Source: Xenopus tropicalis (Eukaryota > Chordata > Amphibia > Anura > Pipidae). From it: a stretch of 64,000 nucleotides of DNA. Where the stretch lies: assembly GCF_000004195.4 (NCBI RefSeq), contig NC_030677.2, forward strand, positions 68,348,222 to 68,412,221, read 5' to 3'. The translations under genes were made by a program, and so were the position numbers. The notes under the pieces were generated by a model that saw only the letters and a program-made list of their open reading frames with translations, was not told where the DNA came from and ran no database searches. This document shows positions 59,101 to 64,000 of this stretch, in pieces. Position 1 is the stretch's first letter. Each line of letters begins with the position of its first letter.

Positions 59101-62100
59101 AGGCCCATAAGTTGTTTACACGTCATTCTCACGCCGGAACCAGTATTAAATGTATGTTTACCAATGCAAGGAGTCTGACTGGTAAAATGGGAGAGCTGGA
59201 GGTACTGGCGTTGGAGCGGAAATATGATGTGATTGGTGTTGCTGAAACTTGGTTGAATGAGTCTCATGACTGGGCAGTTAATATTGGGGGGTATACATTG
59301 TTTCGGAGGGACAGGGGCAATAGGAAAGGAGGAGGAGTGTGTCTGTTCATTAAGCATGACTTAAAAGCAAATATTAAGGAGGAAGTGATGGGGGTAACAG
59401 AGGGAGCTGAATCCTTATGGGTTGAGCTTCTCACAGATAGTAAAGAATCTACCAAGCTAATTGTAGGGGTATGCTATAGACCCCCTAATGTAAGCGAAGA
59501 GGAGGAGGCCCAGCTCCTGTTGCAAATAGAAAAGGCTGCTAGTTTGGGGCAAGTGATAATAATGGGGGATTTTAATTACCCTGATATTGACTGGGGCAAT
59601 AGTACTGCCAGGACAGTAAATGGGAACAAGTTTATAAACTTGCTGCACGACAACTTTATGTCACAGGTTGTTGAGGAGCCAACCAGGAACAATGCTATAC
59701 TAGATCTAGTGATCTCTAATGACCCAGAACGTATAGCAAATGTGCAAGTGGTTGAACCCCTGGGTAATAGTGACCATAATGTTATTTCATTTGATGTTTG
59801 GTGCAGGAAACAAATTTACACGGGGGCAACAAAGACACTGAATTTTAGGAAGGCAAATTTTAGCTCCTTAAGGGCAGCGCTTCAGGGCATAGATTGGGGC
59901 ATTATGTTTTCTGATAAAAATACAGAGCAGAAATGGTTGTCATTTAAAATGATATTAAATCATTACTGTTCTCAATTCATTCCATTAATAAGAAAAAGTA
60001 GAAGTGTTAAGAATCACCCCATGTGGCTTAACTCTGAGGTAAAGAAGTTAATAGGGAAAAAAAGGAAAGCTTTTAAGAAATATAAGTCAGAGGGGACAGT
60101 AGCTGCGTTTAATGAATATAAACACTATAACAAGTGTTGTAAAACAGCAATCCGGAAGGCAAAGATAGAAAATGAGGAGCGCATCGCGGCCGAGGCCAAG
60201 ACTAACCCCAAAAAGTTTTTTAAGTATATTAATAGTAAAAAGATGCAGGTTGAGGGTGTGGCCCCATTGAGTTATAATAACAATATGGTTACAGCGGATA
60301 CAGAAAAGGCAGATGTGCTTAACCAGTTCTTTTCTTCTGTGTATACAGTAGAGGAGCCAGTGGGCCAAGTCCCACCCAATAGCTTCACTGTTGCCTCAGC
60401 TCCAACTCCACAGTGGTTGGCACAGGATATGGTGCTTAAAGGGTTACACACGATAAATGTAAACAAGGCACCTGGGCCAGATGGAATACACCCTCGGGTA
60501 CTGAGAGAGCTAGGGGCAGAATTGCAGTGGCCCTTGTTTCTGATATTCTCAGACTCGCTCTCATCAGGTATGGTACCTAGGGATTGGAAGAAGGCGAATG
60601 TCACTCCCATATTTAAAAAGGGAATAAGATCTCAGCCTGGCAATTATAGGCCTGTAAGTTTGACATCCGTGGTCGGCAAGTTATTTGAAGGCTTGTTAAG
60701 GGATCACATTCAAAATTATGTAGTGGAGAATGGCATTATGAGCAGTAATCAGCATGGCTTTATGAAGGACAGGTCATGTCAGACCAATTTAATTGCTTTT
60801 TATGATGAGGTAAGTAAGAAGCTGGACAGTGGGGATGCAGTAGATATAATCTATTTGGATTTTGCCAAAGCATTTGATACCGTTCCCCACAAACGACTGC
60901 TTTCTAAGCTAAGGTCTATTGGTCTTAGTGAAGTCGTTTGCACATGGATAGAAAACTGGCTACAGGATCGGGTACAGAGGGTGGTTGTTAATGGCACATT
61001 CTCTACTTGGAGTAAGGTTCTCAGTGGGGTCCCTCAGGGTTCTGTACTGGGTCCACTTTTGTTTAATTTGTTCATAAATGACTTAGGGGAGGGTATTATG
61101 AGTAATGTATCAGTGTTTGCAGATGACACAAAACTCTGCAGACCAGTCAATTCTATCCAGGATGTGACATCCCTGCAGCAGGATCTTGACCAACTGGCAA
61201 TCTGGGCAGCTAAGTGGCAGATGAGATTTAATGTGGATAAATGTAAGGTCATGCACCTGGGATGTAAAAATATGCAAGCCCCGTATAACCTTAATGGGAC
61301 TGCACTAGGCAAATCCATAATGGAGAAGGACCTTGGAGTCCTTGTAGATAATAAACTTGGCTGTAGCAAGCAATGCCAGGCAGCAGCTGCAAGGGCAAAC
61401 AAGGTTCTGAGCTGTATTAAAAGGGGTATAGATTCACGGGAGGAGGGGGTTATTCTTCCCCTTTACAGAGCGCTGGTAAGGCCCCATCTAGAATATGCTG
61501 TTCAGTTTTGGTCTCCAGTGCTCAAACGGGACATTATTGAGTTAGAGAGGGTCCAGAGAAGGGCAACTAAGCTGGTAAAGGGTATGGAAAGTCTCAGTTA
61601 TGAAGAAAGACTGGCCAAGTTGGGTCTGTTTACACTGGAGAAGAGGCGCTTAAGAGGTGACATGATAACTATGTATAAATATATAAGGGGATCATATAAT
61701 AACCTCTCTAATGTTTTATTTACCAGTAGGTCCTTCCAACGGACACGAGGGCACCCACTCCGTTTAGAAGAAGGGAGGTTCCATTTAAATATTCGGAAAG
61801 GATTTTTTACAGTGAGAGCTGTGAAGTTGTGGAATTCCCTCCCCGAATCAGTCGTACTGGCTGATACATTATATAGCTTTAAGAAGGGGCTGGATGGATT
61901 CTTAGCAAGTGAGGGAATACAGGGTTATGGGAGATAGCTCTTAGTACAAGTTGATCCAGGGACTGGTCCGATTGCCATCTTGGAGTCAGGAAGGAATTTT
62001 TTCCCCTCTGAGGCAAATTAGAGAGGTTTCAGATGGGGTTTTTTGCCTTAATCTGGATCAACTTGTAGTTAGGCAGGTTAGGTATAGGCATTATGGTTGA

Positions 62101-62823
62101 ACTTGATGGACGTATGTCTTTTTTCAACCCAACTTACTATGTTACTATGTTACTATGTAGTAAAGTAAAGTTAAGGTGGAAGATGAACATATATAGGCTA
62201 CTGTTTGCTGGGATATGAAATATTACTTATTATCAAATGAGAGAGTCAATGAGCCACAAGACACAGAGCAACAAAGCACATTAGAGGTAAGGACCTTTAC
62301 TGCTACAAGGTTGCCATAGCTGATACTGAAGCTACCACAACCCTGGACCTGGGTAGCTCCAGGGTTCCTACAGTGGGCTGCATCAATAGGCATACAAGAT
62401 TTGTGCCCCTTTGTTATGTTGGGTTGTCAGGTTTTACAATTGGTTCCTTGTCCCTGTAGATCCCCTGTATTTTTTCGATGCACTTTAAAAATATACTTGT
62501 CTATTCATGGTGGAAGATAGTTGCTTTAGGTATCACCGTTCTCTTTTGCCTAGTAGTACATAAGTTCTTGGATGAAGTGGTTTTTGCCTTACTAAGCTGA
62601 AGAACTTGAAAACTAAGAACATGAGAAGACTAAAAATATTTTATAGTTGTAAACAGTATACTCATGACGTTACTCATGCCCATGCTTGTAAAATGCATCT
62701 TTATTCTTAAAGATTGACAATCAGAAATGTCATTTACCTGCAGGAATGGATTTGTTGTATAATAAATTGTAGTCTACGCTATTGTTTGTTGCATAGAATG
62801 TCACTGGAATGTTCCACATGTAG
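44035..62823 (-). CDS. enpep: Glutamyl aminopeptidase (aminopeptidase A), C-terminal ten exons, partial gene
   Basis: ENPEP is a type II membrane zinc aminopeptidase of the M1 family that removes N-terminal Glu or Asp, for example from angiotensin II. Ten minus-strand exons (62738-62823, 58604-58740, 54937-54992, 50713-50863, 50044-50117, 47557-47658, 46449-46619, 46066-46209, 44747-44828, 44035-44175) join with matching phases into 380 residues plus a stop. These form the C-terminal helical ERAP1_C-like domain. Recognisable blocks include YMWNIPVTF, LVYRYGMQQSGN, TSLAQEKEKLL, NDRNLGRIVT, YPNAGAGE and NNIEW. The NNIEW ending fits ENPEP better than aminopeptidase N. The human protein has about 957 residues, so roughly the last 40 percent is here. 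The GAMEN and HEXXH catalytic motifs, the membrane anchor and the promoter lie to the right of the window. No frameshift or internal stop is seen. Exon ends were set by hand from GT-AG sites and reading phase. Confidence 0.93.
44747..44828 (-). CDS. enpep: enpep exon, 82 bp
   Basis: Acceptor CCTCTAG, donor TGGCAG/GTAAGA. Completes an Arg codon and ends in frame. It encodes YNINDRNLGRIVTRISGTFN, closely matching the human NNRNLGRIVT segment. Confidence 0.93.
45131..45260. repeat. 'GGCCATACA' MITE
   Basis: AAGCTGGCCATACAACC at the left and GCCTGTGTATGGCCACTT at the right are inverted. The middle has GGCCCATACATGGGCAGATA, also seen at 6395. Confidence 0.6.
45323..45567. repeat. hAT MITE with near-perfect 8-bp target duplication
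   Basis: The ends CTGTGGCATAACTATAG and TTAGTTATACTACTG are inverted repeats of the CAGTGGCGTAACTA type. The flanks TATGAGAA (45315-45322) and AATGAGAA (45568-45575) differ by one base, as expected for a hAT insertion. Confidence 0.78.
46066..46209 (-). CDS. enpep: enpep exon, 144 bp
   Basis: Acceptor TCCCTAG, donor GACAG/GTATG. Encodes TSLIKSQDALNVIYYIS and GKQMAWDWVRINWDYLVD. It enters with one base and leaves two bases of an Arg codon. Confidence 0.93.
46449..46619 (-). CDS. enpep: enpep exon, 171 bp
   Basis: Acceptor GTTTCAG, donor GACAG/GTTTAG. Encodes the highly conserved stretch IPVNLRQLVYRYGMQQSG, followed by SLAQEKEKLLQGLASANN. It is the longest exon seen and the clearest for assigning the gene to ENPEP. 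Confidence 0.94.
47180..47290. repeat. Fragment of the 'GGCCATACA' MITE family
   Basis: TGCTGCCATACATGAGAAT and TTTGTGTATGGCCAGCTTA face each other. The same ends appear at about 5031, 6100-6475, 26834-26955 and 45131-45260. Confidence 0.5.
47557..47658 (-). CDS. enpep: enpep exon, 102 bp
   Basis: Acceptor GCATTAG, donor CAAAAG/GTAAAT. Encodes LLRASVLALSCKMGDPDAL and a following helix ending RDWIGGK. The phase (1 in, 2 out) fits both neighbours. Confidence 0.91.
48725..49183. repeat. MITE with TAGGGGCAAAGACAAACG ends, carrying a nested MITE
   Basis: The left end TTTAGGGGCAAAGACAAACG and right end CGTTTGTCTTTGCCCTAA (read inward, CCGTTTGTCTTTGCCCTAAG on the plus strand) form the outer element. 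A second CpG-rich MITE (about 48830-49122) interrupts it. Confidence 0.7.
48830..49122. repeat. CpG-rich 'TAGTGATG...' MITE nested in another MITE
   Basis: Its ends CTAGTGATGATCGAATCTG and AATTCGCTCATCACTAAT are inverted. The right arm matches the element at 29210-29593 (TTTCGCCCATCACTAA). Confidence 0.65.
49292..49400 (-). repeat. Antisense L2-like LINE/SINE 3' end
   Basis: TATTTATAAAGTGACAACAT and AGAGCTGTACAATAAATGGG are the reverse complement of the element end at 63790-63950, with some decay. Confidence 0.6.
49690..49852. repeat. Tc1-like MITE with AAAGTATTCAGACCC ends
   Basis: The left end GCAAAAGTATTCAGACCCTT pairs with the right end AAGGGTCTGGATAGTTTT. Both match the terminal repeats of vertebrate Tc1-like elements. 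No transposase remains. Confidence 0.65.
50044..50117 (-). CDS. enpep: enpep exon, 74 bp
   Basis: Acceptor ATTTTAG, donor GACAA/GTAAGTG. Encodes EYLRKQVKPITQKHGWED and leaves two bases of a Lys codon. The 'V-P--GW' pattern is typical of the C-terminal domain of M1 aminopeptidases. Confidence 0.9.
50713..50863 (-). CDS. enpep: enpep exon, 151 bp
   Basis: Acceptor TATGTAG, donor TTCAG/GTTTGG. Completes the split Arg codon and ends on a codon boundary. It encodes a helical-repeat segment with LDYNISLDITKYLEKE and MLEDDN; the latter matches the human ENPEP region around MFEDDKE. Confidence 0.9.
51216..51838. repeat. Second TACAGG-family MITE, interrupted by another MITE
   Basis: The left part (51216-51272) and right part (51633-51838) are one copy of the TACAGG family, lying directly beside the copy at 51839. 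It is split by the palindromic MITE at 51273-51634. Confidence 0.65.
51273..51634. repeat. CpG-rich palindromic MITE (GGGGCACATTTA family), copy B, nested
   Basis: Bounded by CTAGGGGCAGATTTACTAAT and the inverse ATTAGTAAATGTGCCCCCTA. The interior is runs of CGCGACTTTTT-type words. It sits inside the interrupted TACAGG MITE. Confidence 0.78.
51839..52167. repeat. TACAGGTATGGG-family palindromic MITE
   Basis: It starts TACAGGTATGGGACCTATTA and ends in the inverted form (GGATCCTATACATGTA). The middle has the CTCCATACCTTAAGTCTACT and CAAGGTACTGTTTTATTATT words shared with 4555-4886 and 39903-40204. Confidence 0.8.
53505..53585. repeat. hAT MITE fragment ending TAGTTACGCCACTG
   Basis: Only one end of the CAGTGGCGTAACTA-type hAT MITE is present. 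The same end occurs at about 29009. Confidence 0.55.
53966..54276. repeat. hAT-type MITE (CAGTGGTCCCCAACC family)
   Basis: It starts CAGTGGTCCCCAACCAGTGG and ends with GTTGGGGGTCCCC, the inverted form of the start. This is a very common non-autonomous hAT pattern in frogs. The right flank is too diverged for a clear 8-bp target duplication. Confidence 0.75.
54316..54885. repeat. CpG-rich palindromic MITE (GGGGCACATTTA family), copy C
   Basis: The ends AGGGGCACATTTATTAACCC and GTAAGTAAATGTGCCCCT are inverted repeats. The arms are rich in TCGCGACTTTTTCG-type words. A unique core (about 54560-54660) lies between them. It is the same family as 41610-42108, whose core reads in the opposite orientation. 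Confidence 0.8.
54937..54992 (-). CDS. enpep: enpep exon, 56 bp
   Basis: A short exon after a CTTAAAG acceptor, ending GCAAG/GTGAGT. It encodes TFTDADRAGLIDDAFALA, the conserved ADRA-LIDDAF segment of M1 aminopeptidases. It was identified by this motif and by phase: it starts on a codon boundary and leaves two bases of an Arg codon. Confidence 0.92.
55576..56699 (+). mobile_element. Tc1-like transposon, internally deleted, TA-flanked
   Basis: The ends are imperfect inverted repeats: CAGTGATTCTCTAAAGTTT at the left pairs with the complement of AAACTTTCTAGAACCGCTG at the right. TA dinucleotides flank it at 55574-55575 and 56700-56701, as expected for Tc1/mariner insertion. The length is 1124 bp against about 1.6 kb for full-length relatives. 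It contains the C-terminal part of a transposase and lies in the ENPEP intron between exons 58604-58740 and 54937-54992. Confidence 0.88.
55857..56288 (+). pseudogene. Tc1-type transposase fragment (DDE domain)
   Basis: A 143-codon frame matches the catalytic half of Tc1-family transposases (about 340 residues when complete). It shows the first catalytic Asp block NVLWTDEAKTEIFG, then KHGGQSVLVSACF, and then the block QQENNPKHT. In active relatives the last block reads DNDPKH, so the second catalytic Asp is Asn here. The N-terminal DNA-binding domain is missing and the frame stops before the third acidic residue. Similarity to the family continues in broken frames to about 56480. It is inactive. 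Confidence 0.88.
57276..57385 (+). repeat. 32-bp tandem repeat, about three copies
   Basis: The unit ATTGTGACATTTATATTCTA plus TATATACAGTAT repeats three times with essentially no differences. It lies in an ENPEP intron. Confidence 0.85.
58604..58740 (-). CDS. enpep: enpep exon, 137 bp
   Basis: Flanked by an ATTCACAG acceptor and an ATGAG/GTATG donor. Enters with two bases and ends on a codon boundary. Recognisable residues include FLKINTRHLGFFRVNYE, the conserved M1-family segment with the RVNYE motif. The intron upstream holds the CR1 element. Confidence 0.92.
58986..61937 (+). CDS. CR1 ORF2: endonuclease plus reverse transcriptase, open for 983 codons
   Basis: This protein nicks target DNA and reverse-transcribes the element RNA. 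Numbering from the GTG at 58986: an APE-type endonuclease spans about residues 50-270, with TNARSL (60-65), a GDFN block (194-197) and SDH (262-264). The reverse transcriptase spans about 470-770, with YLDFAKAFDTV (catalytic Asp 625), GVPQGSVLGPLLF and FADDTKL (Asp 713 and 714). A C-terminal region follows, with LERVQRRATKLVKG and LGLFTLEKRRLRGD, matching chicken CR1. No stop or frameshift interrupts it. The frame is open back to a TAG at 58956. No ATG occurs before codon 57 (59154), which lies inside the endonuclease, so the true start is unclear. A short overlapping ATG frame (58951-58983) ends just before it. Confidence 0.9.
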   Translation: MGGEGAAGNSVVDRIDEVVGIVRKIGGGDLLRDTDNGREAHKLFTRHSHAGTSIKCMFTNARSLTGKMGELEVLALERKYDVIGVAETWLNESHDWAVNIGGYTLFRRDRGNRKGGGVCLFIKHDLKANIKEEVMGVTEGAESLWVELLTDSKESTKLIVGVCYRPPNVSEEEEAQLLLQIEKAASLGQVIIMGDFNYPDIDWGNSTARTVNGNKFINLLHDNFMSQVVEEPTRNNAILDLVISNDPERIANVQVVEPLGNSDHNVISFDVWCRKQIYTGATKTLNFRKANFSSLRAALQGIDWGIMFSDKNTEQKWLSFKMILNHYCSQFIPLIRKSRSVKNHPMWLNSEVKKLIGKKRKAFKKYKSEGTVAAFNEYKHYNKCCKTAIRKAKIENEERIAAEAKTNPKKFFKYINSKKMQVEGVAPLSYNNNMVTADTEKADVLNQFFSSVYTVEEPVGQVPPNSFTVASAPTPQWLAQDMVLKGLHTINVNKAPGPDGIHPRVLRELGAELQWPLFLIFSDSLSSGMVPRDWKKANVTPIFKKGIRSQPGNYRPVSLTSVVGKLFEGLLRDHIQNYVVENGIMSSNQHGFMKDRSCQTNLIAFYDEVSKKLDSGDAVDIIYLDFAKAFDTVPHKRLLSKLRSIGLSEVVCTWIENWLQDRVQRVVVNGTFSTWSKVLSGVPQGSVLGPLLFNLFINDLGEGIMSNVSVFADDTKLCRPVNSIQDVTSLQQDLDQLAIWAAKWQMRFNVDKCKVMHLGCKNMQAPYNLNGTALGKSIMEKDLGVLVDNKLGCSKQCQAAAARANKVLSCIKRGIDSREEGVILPLYRALVRPHLEYAVQFWSPVLKRDIIELERVQRRATKLVKGMESLSYEERLAKLGLFTLEKRRLRGDMITMYKYIRGSYNNLSNVLFTSRSFQRTRGHPLRLEEGRFHLNIRKGFFTVRAVKLWNSLPESVVLADTLYSFKKGLDGFLASEGIQGYGR
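62135..62158 (+). repeat. CR1 3' terminal octamer repeats (TTACTATG)n
   Basis: About three direct copies of TTACTATG close the CR1 element. They are the 3' end at which target-primed reverse transcription starts in this clade. Confidence 0.75.
62738..62823 (-). CDS. enpep: enpep exon (first in window), 86 bp
   Basis: Begins after a TTTTCAG acceptor and ends at CAG/GTAAATG. It enters with one base of a split codon and leaves with one base. The translation starts YMWNIPVTFYATNNS and contains a possible N-glycosylation site (NNS). It is the junction between the beta-sandwich and the C-terminal helical domain. The preceding exon is not found before the window edge, so the intron upstream is longer than 1.1 kb. 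Confidence 0.9.
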
Positions 62824-62824
62824 C

Positions 62825-64000
62825 TGAAAAACATCAAGGTTTATGAGATCAGTGACACATTTTATTTTGGAGACTACAGGTTAAACTAATTAGTGTATTT
62901 ATTATTCTTGCATTTTTAAATGCACAGATAGTCTCTTTTAGTTATCTGGTTCTAACACACAACTACTCATTATCTAGCCAAGTGAAATAGTACTGCCCTT
63001 ATAGTACTATTATTTATAGATTCTGATAACTGTGCATAGCCTGGCAATGAAAAGTTCATTCTGCCAGCTCAGAACATAAAGGTGAAGTTACATACACTGA
63101 AAGTACATACATTTTGGCCTCTTATGAATCATTTTACAATGTATGTGAAGCCAAAGATTGGGATAAGCACTGGAAACAGGAATGAGATGTTATGTTCTAT
63201 AAACCAGAGCTCTAGCAGAGAGCCAACAAAACAATGATATGCAGATTACACAACAGAGGGGATTTGTTTGGATATATTGGCAAATCATCTTTATTTTTGC
63301 AAGTTGGTTTTTTTGCTCATTCTTCCTTAAGTAAAAATACTGTATTATACACAGCTTCTCTGTGTTCCATATCTTCTATCTGCCCTCACATAATGGTCTG
63401 CTAATTTGTTGTTTTAACCGAAAATATTATATTTAAAGGAGGACATTTTAAAAAAAAAGGGAAAAATGTTAATATTTCATGCATTTATTCCACAAGTTAT
63501 AAACATTTTGCCCACCATTCATCTCTGAGTGCCACTTTACAAGGCATTCTGGATTGCTTGTGTGAAGAAGAAATGTGTGCTGGCAGAAAAGACTGTTAAA
63601 GATTTCATGAATCATTTACTATGGGTAGGGTGCAAAGGATGAATGCTAAAGGTGCCTAAGTGTGCCCTGTAGAGTCCCATGAGATAAAGTGCATAACTGG
63701 CACAACAGGGCAAGTCAATAAGGGGAACTTTCCCTGTGGATATTGTGTCATAATACAATTATTTTATCTACAAGAGTGAGTTCCTCATAATTGTAATCTC
63801 TTTTGGGCAGGGCTCTCTTCACCTCGTTTATCGCTTATTGATTGCTTTATATGTTACTCTGTATGTCCACTGTATGAAACCCACTTATTGTACAGTGCTG
63901 CGGAATATGTTGGCGCCTTATAAATAAATGTTAATAATAATAATAAAAAAAAGTGCTAACTTATTGCTTCCCTAATTTCATTTACAGGAGGGTCTGTATA
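62825..64000. other. enpep intron sequence to window edge
   Basis: No exon of the M1 catalytic domain can be recognised here. The only repeat I recognise is the L2-like tail at 63790-63950. Confidence 0.5.
63790..63950 (+). repeat. 3' end of an L2/CR1-group LINE or SINE with TAA tail
   Basis: It contains GCTGCGGAATATGTTGGCGC followed by TTATAAATAAATG and an (AATAAT)n tail. This is the abundant Xenopus element end also found in antisense near 49292. It resembles the conserved 3' end of L2-type LINEs and the SINEs that share it. Confidence 0.6.

Larger units (their letters stand above)
58940..62158 (+). mobile_element. CR1-clade non-LTR retrotransposon in an enpep intron
   Basis: A CR1-like LINE lies antisense inside the ENPEP intron between exons 62738-62823 and 58604-58740. 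It has a long open frame for endonuclease and reverse transcriptase, then a 3' UTR of about 220 bp. It ends in tandem copies of the 8-mer TTACTATG (about 62135-62158). Such short 3' repeats instead of poly(A) are characteristic of CR1/L2-group LINEs. The 5' boundary is uncertain: CR1-like sequence is evident from about 58940, but I cannot tell whether the 5' UTR and ORF1 are truncated. The integrity of the frame suggests a recent insertion. Confidence 0.88.

Noticed and set aside
59264..61402. Several minus-strand ORFs opposite the CR1 reverse transcriptase
   Set aside because: They are antisense shadows of the 983-codon CR1 frame.
62825..64000. Search for the preceding enpep exon (end of the catalytic domain)
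   Set aside because: No matching residues with flanking splice sites were seen before the window edge.

Overview
The window looks like vertebrate nuclear DNA from a clawed frog (Xenopus; X. tropicalis or a close relative is my best guess). It is AT-rich, its genes are split by GT-AG introns, and it is crowded with repeats typical of Xenopus: T2-type MITEs with TTAAAGG ends, the palindromic TACAGGTATGGG family, CpG-rich palindromic MITEs, hAT MITEs with 8-bp target duplications, Tc1-like elements and a CR1 retrotransposon. Species and family names come from recognition by eye, not from a database search.

One host gene is present. From 62823 down to 44035 on the minus strand lie the last ten coding exons of glutamyl aminopeptidase (ENPEP, aminopeptidase A). 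They carry the C-terminal helical (ERAP1_C-like) domain. All splice phases agree and they encode 380 residues to the stop. The N-terminal part, including the zinc peptidase domain, lies beyond the right edge. The ENPEP introns hold a long CR1 element with a 983-codon open frame (antisense to ENPEP), a deleted Tc1 transposon, and several nested MITEs.

The most unusual locus is 9.9-26.1 kb. It contains a two-gene DNA transposon resembling animal CACTA/EnSpm elements. Gene 1 (15868-17873) is a transposase of about 668 codons broken by one apparent 1-nt deletion near 17199. Gene 2 (19268-24703) is a nine-exon DUF4806-type accessory protein. All its splice phases agree and give an unbroken 420-residue frame, even though an antisense L1 fragment with a 16-bp target duplication and a decayed L2-type fragment sit in its introns. 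The unit is flanked by three tandem arrays: seven 72-bp CpG-rich units (9937-10440), about 56 units of 71 or 74 bp (11006-15078), and about three 122-bp units (25585-25963). These may be subterminal or intronic arrays of the element, but I could not find its terminal inverted repeats.

The remaining DNA (1-9.9 kb and 26.1-44 kb) shows no host exon I can support. It is intergenic DNA filled with MITEs, including a 1463-bp hAT-like element with a perfect 8-bp target duplication, L1 ORF1 remains, and Tc1 and L2 relics. From human gene order (ENPEP and PITX2 are convergent neighbours), the left side may be the ENPEP-PITX2 intergenic region; this is inference only.
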